Shown: positions 10,827 to 22,572 of the stretch, piece after piece
Numbering within the stretch: position 1 is the first letter of the stretch
Layout of the letters: each line of letters starts with the position of its first letter
NCBI GenBank assembly: GCA_037783415.1
Contig: JAZGTN010000029.1
Location: forward strand, 3,677,501-3,741,500
DNA: 64,000 nucleotides
DNA from: Leptasterias polaris
Lineage: Eukaryota > Echinodermata > Asteroidea > Forcipulatida > Asteriidae
Reading direction: 5' to 3'
The notes under the pieces: generated by a model
What the model saw: only the letters and a program-made list of their open reading frames with translations
Databases searched by the model: none
What the model was told of the DNA's origin: nothing
Program-made: the position numbers and the translations under genes

Positions 10827-11270
10827 GCTAATTCCAAAGGTTGAACTCTGACCCGAAATTCTTCAAGTAAATTGTTAAGGGCGTCTGATTCAAGCGACTT
10901 TGGCTACGGCTATATGGCCGTTGGCTGCAGTGATAACGTAGGAATGGGTCTGTTCAGCAATCTGGCCGCAGCTGCTGCCGAAGCTGTTAAATCGGTCACA
11001 AGTATGGTTTCCATAACGCAATTGCCAGACTTTCGGTTGTGTTGTCATGACGTTGGTTTAAATTAGATAGATACGTCTTGAGAAGGAAACTAATATATTT
11101 TTTTCCTTCACTTTCTTGCTGAGATTGTAATTCAGGTTTGATGGAAAGGACTGGTTGTGGTCGAAACAATAAAATAGGAGAGCAATCATCTATTTCACTG
11201 CAAAAAAACAACCGGGTGAGAATTGACCCGCATTCCGGGTCCCAGGGGTCCTGATTAATTTCTTGGTCAG

Positions 11271-11510
11271 GCTGACCCGGAAACTGACAGGCTCACCCAG
11301 GAACTGACAGGCTGACCTGGAAACTGACAGGCTGACCCGGGAACTGACAGGCTGACCCGGAAACTGACAGGCTGACCCGGAAACTGACAGGCTGACCCAG
11401 GAACTGACAGGCTTACCCATGAACTGACAGGCTGACCCAGGAACTGACAGGCTGACCCGGAAACTGACAGGCTGACCCGGAAACTGACAGGCTGACCCAG
11501 AAACTGACAG
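11271..11510. repeat. 20-bp minisatellite, 12 copies
   Basis: Twelve contiguous units of consensus GCTGACCCGGAAACTGACAG with scattered substitutions and no length change. The period is not a multiple of 3, yet no stop occurs in two minus-strand frames, so long Cys-Gln-Phe-Pro-Gly-Gln-type open frames arise by chance. Degenerate edges extend to about 11545. Confidence 0.95.
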
Positions 11511-12430
11511 TTTGACACAGTTTGGTTTAGTTTGACACAGATTCTTGGTCATACTGCCCCGGCAATGGGTCTGCCCCCGGGACCCGAAATTGGCCCAGGA
11601 GTTTTTTAATTTATTATTTTGTTTGATTACTAAAAATGGAATCCTGCCATAAGAATAATATTATTTTTCTTACTACGCTCAAAACAAAAAGCATCAGAAA
11701 AACAAACATATTATTTACAAATAAACTTTGAACAAAATATCCAAATCTTTTTTTACAATTATTTATTATTTTTAAATACAATATTTCATGGCGTAGAGTA
11801 AGAGTGGAATTTCATATCGTTTCATTGGAAACATAATTATGTTTACATCTTTCGAAAAAAAAACCCCCAAATTGACTTAATATCGCTTTTCTAGATGTTT
11901 CTAATTATTTGAGGTAACTATGTAAAGATAGTAACACACGATGGTACCTCGACTGCATGCTTTTAAAGTACATAAACTCCTCAATATCTCAGTCTGAAAA
12001 GTAAGTCAGAAATCTGCAAGTGAAATGTTTAAGAAAATGCCGCCCCTAAAAAGCCCACGTTTTTATCTTGAACCATTCAAGGATCTTATCGTTGTGACAA
12101 GTAACCTTTTCTGTCTTCTTCTTCAGGAAGTGCGGAAATGTTAACCCATGCGTCAGAGATCTAAACGTGTATGTAAGTTAATTCAATCCAAATGTTAAAG
12201 GTCAGAATACAGTGCGGAGGGAGACCCGGAATGGCTGACTAAGGAAATATGGGAATTGGGGAGGGGTAACGCGTATAGACAAAAGGGGTGTGACACGCGG
12301 GCCTCAAAGCATGTGGGCACCCTTTTTACCTATGATCGTACCCGTCTGGAAGGCTCAGTACAAAAGTTTCAAATCGAAGTTCGTTGGTAATCAATTCGTT
12401 GAAGTTAATCCTTTTTTTGTTTTTAAATGT
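11511..12430. other. Downstream region of the 12.4-kb gene, otherwise empty
   Basis: This would hold the 3' UTR of the small membrane-protein gene. No AATAAA on the minus strand lies close to the stop. The nearest clear ones are near 11762, about 660 bp downstream. No other gene is visible. Confidence 0.4.
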
Positions 12431-12948
12431 TCAAAATCTTGAGCCATACGAAGCTGCCCTCCGCTTCCTGTAGGCGTAGAAAGCGCCACCAGCGGCAAGA
12501 CCAACAACAGTCAAAACCGCGAAGGCGATACCGAACTTGGCACCCGGTGACGAGCCCTTACCCGAGTTGACGATGAGCCCTGGGCCGCCACCGAGTACGT
12601 TGGGTGAAGGGGTTGAGGAAGTGTCGCCGGCGTTGTTTCCTCCCTGCGGAGCACCGCCTGCTACTACTGCACCCCCCGTGTCGGGGCTGTCCGGTGTGTC
12701 TGACCCGTCAAGTTCTGAACCGTCTGCACCGTCTGCCTCATCCGCGCCATCCCCACCTGCACCTTCTTCAGCACTGTTAGAATTGGAAACAACATCGGCA
12801 TCGACTTCAGAGAACACTGAAGACTGACCAGCGGCCTGCTGGTTGAACGGACCGGCTGCGTTTCTGTACGGCTGTTCAGCTTCAGGTCTCTCTTGCCCAT
12901 TTTTCCTGTGTCCTAACTTGAAGAAATGCGGGAACGCCACTGCAACAG
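12431..12948 (-). CDS. Small type-I membrane protein 1, exon 2 (ectodomain, TM helix, basic tail)
   Basis: I do not recognise the gene. Joined to exon 1 (15882-15924) it encodes 186 aa. Residues 1-19 form a signal peptide (MFSLKTSVFFFSCIAVAVA, then FPHFF). Residues of about 20-60 are polar and basic. About 60-110 are very acidic (GDGADEADGADGSELDGSD). About 110-150 are Gly/Asn/Ser/Pro-rich. One transmembrane helix spans about 153-174 (GIAFAVLTVVGLAAGGAFYA), followed by a basic tail (YRKRRAASYGSRF). The acceptor is TTTCAG at 12949-12954. A second in-frame AG 9 bp further on would delete three residues. Reading on past the acceptor adds about 42 codons with no support. The helix matches the gene at 52.0 kb in about half its positions, and the exon structure is the same. 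No Cys lies in the ectodomain. Function is unknown. A cell-surface or membrane-tethered role is inferred. Confidence 0.8.
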
Positions 12949-15881
12949 CTGAAACGATAACGATAAATAAGAAAAGATCTTTAATACAAATGACTTGATA
13001 AACTTTGAAAATACTATTGGATCGGGCTTTGTACGTTTCCGAGTCAAATCGACCACTTTTATTGTCAATAGGCAAAAGGTATTCTTTTACATTTTATAAA
13101 AGTGTTGACCGCCTGTGAGCGCTTCTCCAACCTGGAGCATCTTTTAAGATAGGTACAATCTGATTCCGGTCATTTGAATCGGAATGACGGAGTTTGACCG
13201 TCATCGGTGAGTAATTTTGATCGACGTTGATTCATCCTAAGTCAGAGATAGTTTAAGTCAAGATCACACAATGTCAGTGCATAATTATAGTTGTCAACAG
13301 GTCATTAGGTCAAGTGTCGAGTCTGTTCAATCAAGTCCAAGTCACGTACTGTTTCAAATCTCAAAAGGATACGTTTCAAGTGTGTGTTGATTCCTAGTTT
13401 CTAACCCAAGCCCCAATCTTTGCGAAAGTTTGCTTGATACCCAATTTAAATTTAACAATTGACAAGTCACCTGGCGGTCCAAGAAACTACTTAAGGCGGC
13501 TAATTATTCGTTGAACCTTCGACCCAGATTCTAGCCGGCCGGCCATTATTAATAGCACAATATCCGAGAGTTAATTTGGGATGAGAGGGGATTACCACGG
13601 GTTTTTTTTTATCCAAGACTCGCTGAGTGGCGGAGGCAAGTGCTGAGCTTTCTTGGCAAAAAAGCGACGGGGAACATTTGTCGGTTTCCTGTTGGCAAAT
13701 ATAGACATTATAAATCTTGGCGAGACCTGACGGGGGAAAAAAACCCAGTCTTGAGATTGAGTACTACTATAATGCCATTGTATAAGCAGGGAATCATACA
13801 AAGATGGCAGGCTAGTCTAGGTTCATTAAATCATTTTGTGAGGGAATGGTTAAAATGAGTCATAATTAGGGATGATTATGACGCCCTCAATGCACTGTAA
13901 ACGACATTGGGATCGTGGTACAAACAGCCGTTCATACAGGGTAGTTCTACTTCACCCGTTTTAATACTGACAAGAACAGCGGCTTCGCTTTTTTGTAATA
14001 ACCATTTCTGCGTTCACAGTCAGCTGTCATGGCTTGTCGGACGCATTATTCGGTGCCGTGACACCCAATAAGGGCAATCCACGTCTTAGTCATGTCCCGT
14101 CATAATTTGCCAAATCCGCCAGAAGTCACTTTGTATAATTATAATAAGGCACTTTTAGACTGCCCACACGGACCACGTGCCGGTCTGGCATCTGACCTCA
14201 CAACATATCACCACGAGAGAGTTTTAGGAGGATGGGGAGCTGATCGTCATGAGGTGCGTATACTCTCTACGTTTCTTGGCTATTGTTAGGTTTTTATCCC
14301 TTCCCAACAGAGGGTATAATAATCTGAACGGATATACAGAATATGCCGACCTCAAATTTGTTTCGGAAGACAAACAAGTCTGAAGTAACCGAAATGTAAT
14401 TAAGAACAACTGATAATAATTCTGAGTATATCCACATGTCCACCCTGCATCTTAAACGCGTCTTAGTTTATTAAACCTGCAGACAGAATTAGCTCGAACA
14501 TTAATGTGATTAAACCCCTATTTTAAAATCTGAACACCGTCAGAGGAGAGGAGCCGAGGGAGGGAAAGGGGAGGAGGGCTGGGGAGAGGGTGGGGATTGG
14601 AGGTCGAACCCCCTTCTCCCAAACCTTTTGAAAGTGCTAACATTGATCAAGATTTTCCTAAACCTCCCGGACTCCATTTTGTTTAATAAAAATGTTACAT
14701 TTTGAATTCGACTACGTTTGTATTATTGTCTACCGGTGTGGGAGTCTTTGAGCAACTTGTAAAACAATATCCGTTAGCTTTTTAGCCACTGAAGACCGAT
14801 TGCTGATCAACATAATAGATTATCATGGCTTGTTAAAGCATTGGAGAACATCAACCCATCAAAGGGTGTGGTAGGTTCAGACTGACGGGTCAACCTCACG
14901 TCTGCGCATGATTCTCCCACATGGACTTCCAGGTTTCAGAACAATGGCCATGTCCAAATAAACCGTGCAAGTCACACGTATTGGGTCATTACTGGGACCA
15001 TTTTGGTCCCTCCCACGGAATCAAACTCACGCGCTTTAACGGGTCCAATGATCGAATACACGGGAGACTTGCACAGCCTACTGACGGCTTATGATCAGTG
15101 GCTATGGCTAGATCGCCCAATGGCCTCTTCTTCAATGCTGCAGCCACTGACCTTAGCCGTAGCCAAAGACGATTGAGTTGGACATGGCCTATGAGTAGCA
15201 TGAACACGAGCTCAAAATACGCAATTCTTGATGCAAAATCCATTTGGAAGTACAATGCTTTACAACGAAGCTCGAGAAAGTCTGCATCATGAGTAACACA
15301 TGTATACCAAGCTTATTAGGACACTGTGTAGTTGACTCGATGACATCCAACAATTGGCTAAAGCTAAGAAAGTTAAATAAATGCAAAGCTTCTAATAATA
15401 AGCACCCCAGTAACAACCTCGATCCTTCTAGAAATGCCAAAGGTTTTTCTTTGAATTATTTTATTATCCTCCGAGAACAATGAATAATGTACAAGTCCAG
15501 CACCACCATGTTGCCTTCAATTGCTCTAAAATACATCAATGATCATGACAATACAACATTGTGAAGGTATATGATTGATAAAACATAACAAAAATATGAG
15601 TGTGAATGGTACAGTATTGTTTACTGTGATGCATTGAACTGAAGTAAACAGCAACTTTCATCTTGAATCCATCGACAGATTTATTGCACGTTAACTGTTG
15701 AGATCGAAAAAGACGCGTTTGTGAAAATAATGCAATAATGTACTTGACTTCTCAGCTGCTGAAGATACCAGTGCTATGCTGTAGACTGTGTTAATTCTTG
15801 GACTTTACTTCGACTTTAAGCTTGCCAAAGCCGTCTTGTGAGGATGCCATGTAATATCATCTAAAACAGTTAAAAACTTAC

Positions 15882-15924
15882 CGATGCAGGAGAAGAAGAA
15901 AACTGAGGTCTTGAGAGAAAACAT
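15882..15924 (-). CDS. Small type-I membrane protein 1, exon 1 (signal peptide)
   Basis: A 43-nt coding exon, MFSLKTSVFFFSCI plus one base, ends at the strong donor TGCATCG|GTAAGT. The phase-1 junction joins exon 2 in frame and completes a 19-residue signal peptide ending AVA|FP. A TATA box lies upstream at 16053-16059. The intron (12949-15881, 2.9 kb) contains a purine-rich stretch (14535-14605) and no other recognisable gene. Confidence 0.8.
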
Positions 15925-16052
15925 CTTGCTTGTTTGTTGAGTACCAACGGTTTGTTTGTATGTTAAATGAGTCTAGGCGCACTTAACTGCCTGGGATGTC
16001 TGCTGTATGGTCTCGTGTAAATGATTACTGGATGGTCCCTTCCCCTTCCTAG

Positions 16053-16059
16053 TTTTATA
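16053..16059 (-). promoter_or_regulatory. TATA box of small membrane protein gene 1
   Basis: TATAAAA in a GC-rich context (GGGGGCTTATAAAACTAGG on the minus strand). A start about 30 bp downstream would fall near 16028, where ATCCAGTAATC resembles an initiator. That would leave a leader of about 105 nt before the ATG at 15924. Confidence 0.6.
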
Positions 16060-16315
16060 AGCCCCCTCCCGACTGTCCTCCGACTTCCATGCTCCAATTA
16101 CTCACCCCTCGTACCCGACGTACGTGACTGGTTACTGACTGGTACAGCGTACCTCGTAGCCACGTCACGTCAAGCAGCCTTCCCCTTGACGTCACAGTCT
16201 TGGTCGAGGACTGCTTAAAATAGCACCTTGAGGGTCTTTAAGGCCAGGTTTTGAGGGTTAGATTTGGGGTTGAGTGCGGATGTTACTAATGGTAATTTGT
16301 GGCTAATCGCAACAA

Positions 16316-16914
16316 TAGAGAGGTTTCACAAGGCTACGGATACAGATACGGATACGGATACGTCGACACTTTGTGTGTTCACGTGACGCGTAACCGTGGC
16401 TTCCGTGTTTTGCGTGCGCGTTGACAACGGATACGGGAGCTCATACACGTACGTTAAAAACGGATACCGTTTTGCTGATTTTAGTTGTATTTTTGCCCTA
16501 AATTAAACACATTTTTCACGGTATTGCTTTTAAAGATGTAATTCATGACATAGATAGAAATGTGTTCATCATTTCTAAGCAAAATATTGGGAAAATGCAG
16601 TATAAACAGTCCTCTCTATTTTGACGCGCTTGCCGGAAACTTTCTTTACACGCGTTTAACGTGGGGGTCCGAAAACGATCAGTTAAACAAAAATACTATT
16701 CAATCAAATTCTCCAATGAAACAAGAACATACACAAAATGTTTTTGGATATGTTTGGCTCGCAAAACATATGCCAATGTGTGTCTATACTTTGGCATAGG
16801 CCTGACACATAACTCTATGATTGCGAAACAAAATCTGACGCGCAACTAACGCGAACGGATACCGATATCGTATCTGTATCTGTATCCGTATCCGTACGCT
16901 TGCGAAACCTCTCT
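16316..16914. repeat. MITE with (GGATAC)n terminal inverted arms, about 600 bp
   Basis: The left end AGAGAGGTTTCACAAGGCTA is followed by four hexamers of the GGATAC type. The right end has GTATCC-type hexamers and then GCTTGCGAAACCTCTCT. AAT flanks both sides (16314-16316 and 16914-16916), a possible 3-bp target duplication. No long open frame lies inside. Confidence 0.8.
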
Positions 16915-16916
16915 AA

Positions 16917-18048
16917 TAACTACCAATGATCATGCCGATGTGGATAGGATGAAAAGAAGAAGAAAACAAATCCTGAAAAAATGCCCGTGAAAAGTTTCAC
17001 TCGAGGGATGTTGCAGTTGTCAATAATAATGGACACACTAATACGCAACCATTATTTGTTGATCTTCCCAATACATGCAGTTGCTTGGCTTAAACAGGTT
17101 TCAACTAAAACCCAAAATAAGATAGTGATGTTATGGCGTGATTACGTAATCGAAACAAAGGGACAAGATAATTTGTTTCTAATCGAATAAGATAATTGTC
17201 ATTAAAAACAACACCCCTAATAGAGACATCAACGTTTTGAAGAAGCCCAGCATCGATAGCCCAGCATCGATAAGAGGGGTGATTATTCAGTGTGGGGTCC
17301 GTATACTGACTCACTCAGTCTCACCGATTAAGCTCAGTAAGTGGTCAGATTAAGAAATTGAACTATCAAGGATGAGATATGGCGTTCACGTTGCAGGTTT
17401 TGCAGAAATCGAGAGCATCCAAGTCATCCAGAATCACTGTCATCTACGAAGGGTTTGCATGAGCTTGCAGATTTCGGAAGAAAGAAAGAAAGAAATCAAA
17501 CTATTTCCCGGAAGCAATTATTGTAAAACTGGTTAACTTGTGTATAATTATAGAAAATTATGATACTTTAACTTTGTAATTATTGTTGTTGTTGAGTTGC
17601 TGTTGTTGTTGTTGTTTTTTCTGCTCTTGAAGCTGTATGTGTTGCTGCTGCTGCTGCTGCTGCTGCTGTTGTTGTTTTCGTTGTTGTAGTTGTTGAAGCA
17701 TGGAGTTCATGGTTAAACATAGCCTCCATGGTCGAAGTATTATGAGCTCAAATTTTCGCTTACAATGATCTTATTATTTTGACTTCAAATTACCACAATT
17801 AAATAATTTCAAATTTAGTTTACAAACTGTGCTAACAGACTCAATGTAGAAAGTGAACCATTTCTATTTTCTCAAACAATGGAATCATGAAGGATATCCT
17901 ATGAGATTCACAACTCGTTCCCAGGGCGTCCCAGGGAGATGAGAGGGAGGTGCAAAGGACGTGACGTCATTATTTCTATTTCAAATCGAGAAGGTGCTTG
18001 CCATAATAGCCTTGGCAACATTATTCGACAATGGTATGACCCTCTAAC
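16917..18048. other. No gene recognised; GTT/GCT microsatellite
   Basis: A (GTT)n/(GCT)n triplet tract lies at 17582-17699, with eight consecutive GCT-type triplets near 17645-17670. The rest is anonymous. Confidence 0.6.
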
Positions 18049-18049
18049 T

Positions 18050-18129
18050 AGCTTCCGGGTAAACGGACGGATTGGTGTTCATGTGTTAACGAGCTTCCGG
18101 GTAAACGGACGGATTGGTGTTCATGTGTT
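18050..18129. repeat. Tandem duplication, 42-bp period, two copies
   Basis: AGCTTCCGGGTAAACGGACG and the following 18 bases occur identically at 18050-18087 and 18092-18129. Confidence 0.9.
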
Positions 18130-18540
18130 CGAAGCTTTAGAGTTTATACTCGCAAGCTGTAAATTGAATTAGGCTTTCAATGTTGTGGTTGTTTCACCTC
18201 ATAGTCAGCCAAATTCATTAAAGGGTACAGTATGTAACATTAGTAGCCACACGATCGCACCATGTTCTAATTTCACACCATGCTGTCTAGCGGCTTTTAT
18301 CACTTGGTGCTGATAATGTATACATGCCATTCTTTATACTTCATGTTTATACTAACTCGTAGAAAATCTGGGATAATCGATGCGCTGACTTGCAGCCTCT
18401 TTCCCAGTGGTGTACGATCCCGCCGCACAAATGCCTTGCTGACAGAGGTATGGGCTATACTGACTTGTAACTTATCCCGGTCAAGGCCTTTAAAATATAC
18501 GGGCACAAGTGCGCAGATTTGCAATTGTAAAGATAACATA

Positions 18541-18800
18541 TAATTGTTCACAGATTTTACACCTAACTTACATGATGGTCATGGTGGAAAACTCCTCTTA
18601 AATATTGTTGATCTCGCGAAACTGAAATCAGATGTTTGAAAACGATAAAAACAGCCCTCGGGTTTTTCACTATTTTCTCGCGACTCTGTTGACCGATTGA
18701 GTTCTAAACTTTCACAGGTCTGTTATTTCAAGTTGGCTGGTCACACAAAGTGCAAATACTGCATGCTCCTGTCATAATTTACAATAAACATAGTTTACCC
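18541..18800. repeat. Dispersed repeat family D, copy 1
   Basis: It shares the blocks TGTTCACAGATTT, GATGGTCATGGTG, GACCGATTGAG and AACTTTCACAGG with 37590-37880, in the same order and orientation. It resembles the tail of an abundant echinoderm MITE as I recall it. Confidence 0.6.
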
Positions 18801-18802
18801 CA

Positions 18803-19015
18803 GGCAGCCTCCCACTACACCCAGACACTTGAGGGTACCAATATTTATGTCCACACCACCAAAGACAAATAAAATTTAATTTTTGTTAATGTCCAGTTGT
18901 CAATGATTGTTCGGTGAGGTAGAAATAAGTTACTTATTAGATGTAAACATTATTGGGAAATGCACAAAATGTTGTGGATATAAATATTGGTACCTTGGTA
19001 TACTGGGAGGCTGCC
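18803..19015. repeat. Inverted-repeat MITE, 213 bp
   Basis: The ends are GGCAGCCTCCCA and TGGGAGGCTGCC (perfect). A second inverted pair lies just inside: GGTACCAATATTTATGTCCA and TGGATATAAATATTGGTACC. Confidence 0.85.
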
Positions 19016-21494
19016 AAGAGGTTTAATGATCAATTAAAACACCAACAAGTTTTCCGCCCCTAACCAAAAGAAAAACAACAACAACTCTTGGACCTGACCC
19101 CGCCCCTCTTAAATGTGTGAATGATCCAGTCTAGAGGACATCAAGGAATTTGACTCCCCGGGTCATTATACTTTGGAGGTCTGGCTTAATTAGTAATTAG
19201 TGGATTGATTTAATGGTAACTTGACCCAGAGAAGGGTTTTAAAAAGCACTGGTCACTGGAAGAAATAGTTCAGCTTAAGACTGTTTATGGTGTTTGATTG
19301 CAACTGAAAAGTTACCAATTGCGCCGAATGCAATACCAATATATAACATTTATGAAACAACAAGGGAATTAGCTTAGAACAAGATACGTGGATGAATTTA
19401 AACACCGAATTAAGTGTGAAACACATTCTGGTTGTATGTGTCATATATTCTGGTTATTACGATTAATAAATTTAGACCTCTGGGATGTTTCGAATATCTA
19501 ATACGATAACCTGACTTCCTCAATGCGTAGGACGGCAACTCACCCAGTTTCCTGTCTTTTTCGATTATGTTTATGGTAGTTTTTAAATAAGGCACTTTAG
19601 TTGAGATCCTTTCTTCTGATAAGCCTACAGTGGAATGGTCGAGCCTTAAAATAACAATCATAATCTTCACGTAACAATTCACAATTTTATTTGGATTTGA
19701 ATATTCATCAGAATGTTATGTGACGTCATCAGTTAGCTCGTGTATTTCACACGAACTTATTGCGATACGGCTATCGAAATAAGTACGCACCGCAAATACT
19801 GTGCGACAACACCGACACAGTGTTAATTATCCCCGTTACCATATCGTTGGTGAATTTAACATGTTTTCGTTGTTATCGTATATAAGTAGATACCAATTTA
19901 AGAGAATCAATTTATGGTTTTGCAGAGCGGTGGCTGTGAATGAACCCGCTTGCTATTTACTCGACTTTAACGATATTTCACCCCCAACATTTTCTCAGGA
20001 GGATGGTCTTCACAGTCAGTCAAAGTTATGTAATTTTCTTTTTGGTAATTTCCCTGTACTTGTGCCTCTAAAGATAAAAAAGCAGAACAAATCTTTACCA
20101 TTTAGCATTTGATTGTCCTTGTCCTTTTGCACGAGATTATAAAGTCGGTTCCGCCTTCCAATTAATTGAAGTATCGTGTCACCTAATGTATGAGCTCATT
20201 GAGTCATGATTAATGAGTATCGCTTACTAGGTTTCCACATCGGTGAAGAACAGTGAATGGTACCAAGGGCGTAAATTCGAACTTCCTCTTGGCCTCTCGA
20301 ATTTTCAACCCCCGCTTCCGGATTAAAAGATCTTCTGGGATCCACGCAAATACCAAACGCCGCCTTGAAAATGATTTGTCATAAACTCGTATCACCTGTC
20401 AAAATTCTTGTCAAAGACAAATTAGTTGGATGCGCGTACGACCTCCTGCTACTGTGGGTCCGAGGTCAGTCTGAGGCAATAATGGGACGGGGCTCTTAAA
20501 CAGCCCTAAATAAAAATGCTCCGTTCTAGAATCTTTTCCAAGAATACGAAACGCCAACGTTTTTTTTTATAAGACACTGGTTATTCCCCTTTCACGAACT
20601 TTGATACATGGTAAAGAAAAATCACGGCTTCAAAATAGCTGGCGATTCGAAGTCAGGTAGCCAGTGAGTTTATTATCATTATTAATATTTTGTTAAAAAT
20701 ATGAAAAGGCTGATATATTAATAAAAAATACAATACAAAACCTAAAAACAATCTTTGTTCTTTCCTTTGTCCCTGTACTTAACATCCTCCCCATACAGTT
20801 TGTACAAATAATTTCTTGTGGAGCACCCCACGTCTTTAGAATTTCCTCTTTGGAGTCCATTTATTTTCCTTTTTAGTTTTGTCCTTGGTCTGCATAAGGT
20901 ATACAGCGAATATGAGCACAGACACACACTTAAAAAAAACCTTATTCTATTCAATCATTGAAAATGCAGCGCAAATGAATGAATGAATATCATTGTAGCT
21001 TTTGGAAAGCTGTTGAAGTTTTAATTGCTAACCTTTCCCAAAAAGGATTTTTTGGGGGGCATAATAAAACGAATAGGAATTCTGTTTATTGAGTCATTCG
21101 AATGGACAGAGGTCAACGTCTAAAAATAAAATCCCCTTTTTCCCGAAAGTTGATGTGTTGAAAGAGGACAACCTGACTTAATGCCGGAAATAAGGGCTGA
21201 AGACCCGGTACGGCTTGCATGGTGTGATTGCAAGATGGCCTTTTACTGTTTTAGTTACTAAGGAAAAACAACATTGCGTCTCTAACATCAAACTTGTATT
21301 ACTGTTCTTTTCTAACCGCGGCTCCGGCTACGGCTACGGCTCCGGCTGTGGCCATGGCTCCGGCCTCGGCTTTGGTTTGGCTCTGGCTTCATTCAAACAG
21401 AAGCGGAGCCTCCAGCCGGATCCGGAACCTCAGCGCCGTGGTGTCAACATGGGCTTTAGATGCAGCCATCTTATGGTCCAATATACCAGTATAG
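19016..21494. other. No gene recognised; GGCTCCGGCTACGGC-type hexamer patch
   Basis: An interval of about 2.5 kb without a convincing exon. At 21316-21400 there is a hexamer-like patch (GGCTCCGGCTACGGC). Related patches occur at 34080-34200 and 50980-51090. Confidence 0.5.
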
Positions 21495-21498
21495 ATAG

Positions 21499-21721
21499 TG
21501 TTGTATTCTGCGTACAACTGGTACAAGGGGGTGAGTCGAGAGTCTCGTGCACGGAGAGAAGAACAGGACTGGCAGGTCAAGTAAGTTTCGGTGCAGGATT
21601 CAGACTGCCGGCCTCGTGGCCAGCCCGCTAAAGCTGGCCACTCATGCCGTCAAGCCTCGCTGATTTATTACATAATACATGTGTACAAATACAATAACAT
21701 TCACAGGCCGTAATCACCACA
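21499..21721 (-). repeat. LTR, left copy (3' LTR of unit 1)
   Basis: 223 bp, on the plus strand TGTTGTATTCTGCG ... TAATCACCACA. An AATAAA on the minus strand lies at 21664-21669. Confidence 0.95.
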
Positions 21722-21869
21722 TTCCTCCCTATCATATTTTTTTGGAGATGGAAATACAGTGTCAAATGTCAAATAATGTTTTTACACCTAATCAAAATTT
21801 GTGTATCAAACATACAATCACTATCGTGAATTTTGAAATTTGAATAAATTAATGGATTTAATTTAAATT

Positions 21870-22562
21870 TCTCCTCTTCCACTATCTTCCACTACAACCA
21901 AAAACTAGGCCTATAAAACGTCAAATTTGTTACGTTTTAACCTGGCTTTTCTGCCGTTACTATTATCATTACATGTAGGCCCCCTATTCTTTACACAAAA
22001 GGTGCAACCTGCAATCGTAATTTCCCATCCAAAATCTTATTAACAAAAATGTAGCACTTATTTAGATGCTTTTGTTTCTTACTCTTTATCAAATTGACAA
22101 AAGAAACAACATTATTATTATTATTATTTATTGTTTTTTTTTTTTTTTTTTTGAAAAAACGACAGATCTTTGAATTGCTGAGGGGAGCTATTTGCGCTCT
22201 AAATAGTAAATAGTAAATCTCTTTTAATTATTGGGGGGAGCTATAAAACATGATTTTATGTATTCTTTTCATAGAATGTTTCATGTTCATTTTAAGCCTG
22301 TAAATACTTAAAAATACGTTTGCGGAATTGGATTTGTAGAGTGCTATATTTGTTTTCTTGTTTCGGCTACCTGACGAAAATATATAAACACCAATCTGCA
22401 TGTATTTTTATTGTGTTTTCCCAATTTGAATAAATTAATAAATGATTTTGTCTGCTTTATTCGCCCTATTCGGACAAAGAAACAATTCTTACATTAAATA
22501 CATACTGGGAATACCTGTTCCAAAAAGACGAATCTTTCATATAATATGAAACAAATGGGTAT
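21870..22562. other. 693-bp segment present in unit 1 only
   Basis: It lies between the TatD stop and the 3' LTR of unit 1. In unit 2 the flanks are joined directly (27985|27986) with 1 bp of shared T. There is no target duplication or inverted end, so a deletion in unit 2 is more likely than an insertion here. It has no recognisable coding content and includes a T20 run near 22134-22152. Confidence 0.8.
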
Positions 22563-22572
22563 AATACGAGAG

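Noticed and set aside
11190..11552. Open frames of 120 and 83 residues over the minisatellite, with repeated Cys-Gln-Phe peptide
   Set aside because: They follow from the 20-bp repeat lacking stops. No start context, splice sites or domain support a protein.
12949..13075. N-terminal extension of small membrane protein 1 from the ATG at 13075
   Set aside because: The extension crosses a good acceptor (TTTCAG). The spliced form gives a proper signal peptide and matches the paralog's structure.
21215..21631. 138-residue plus-strand frame rich in Gly/Ser at 21.3 kb
   Set aside because: It comes from a GGCTCCGGC hexamer patch and runs into the LTR. Other such patches exist without any gene.
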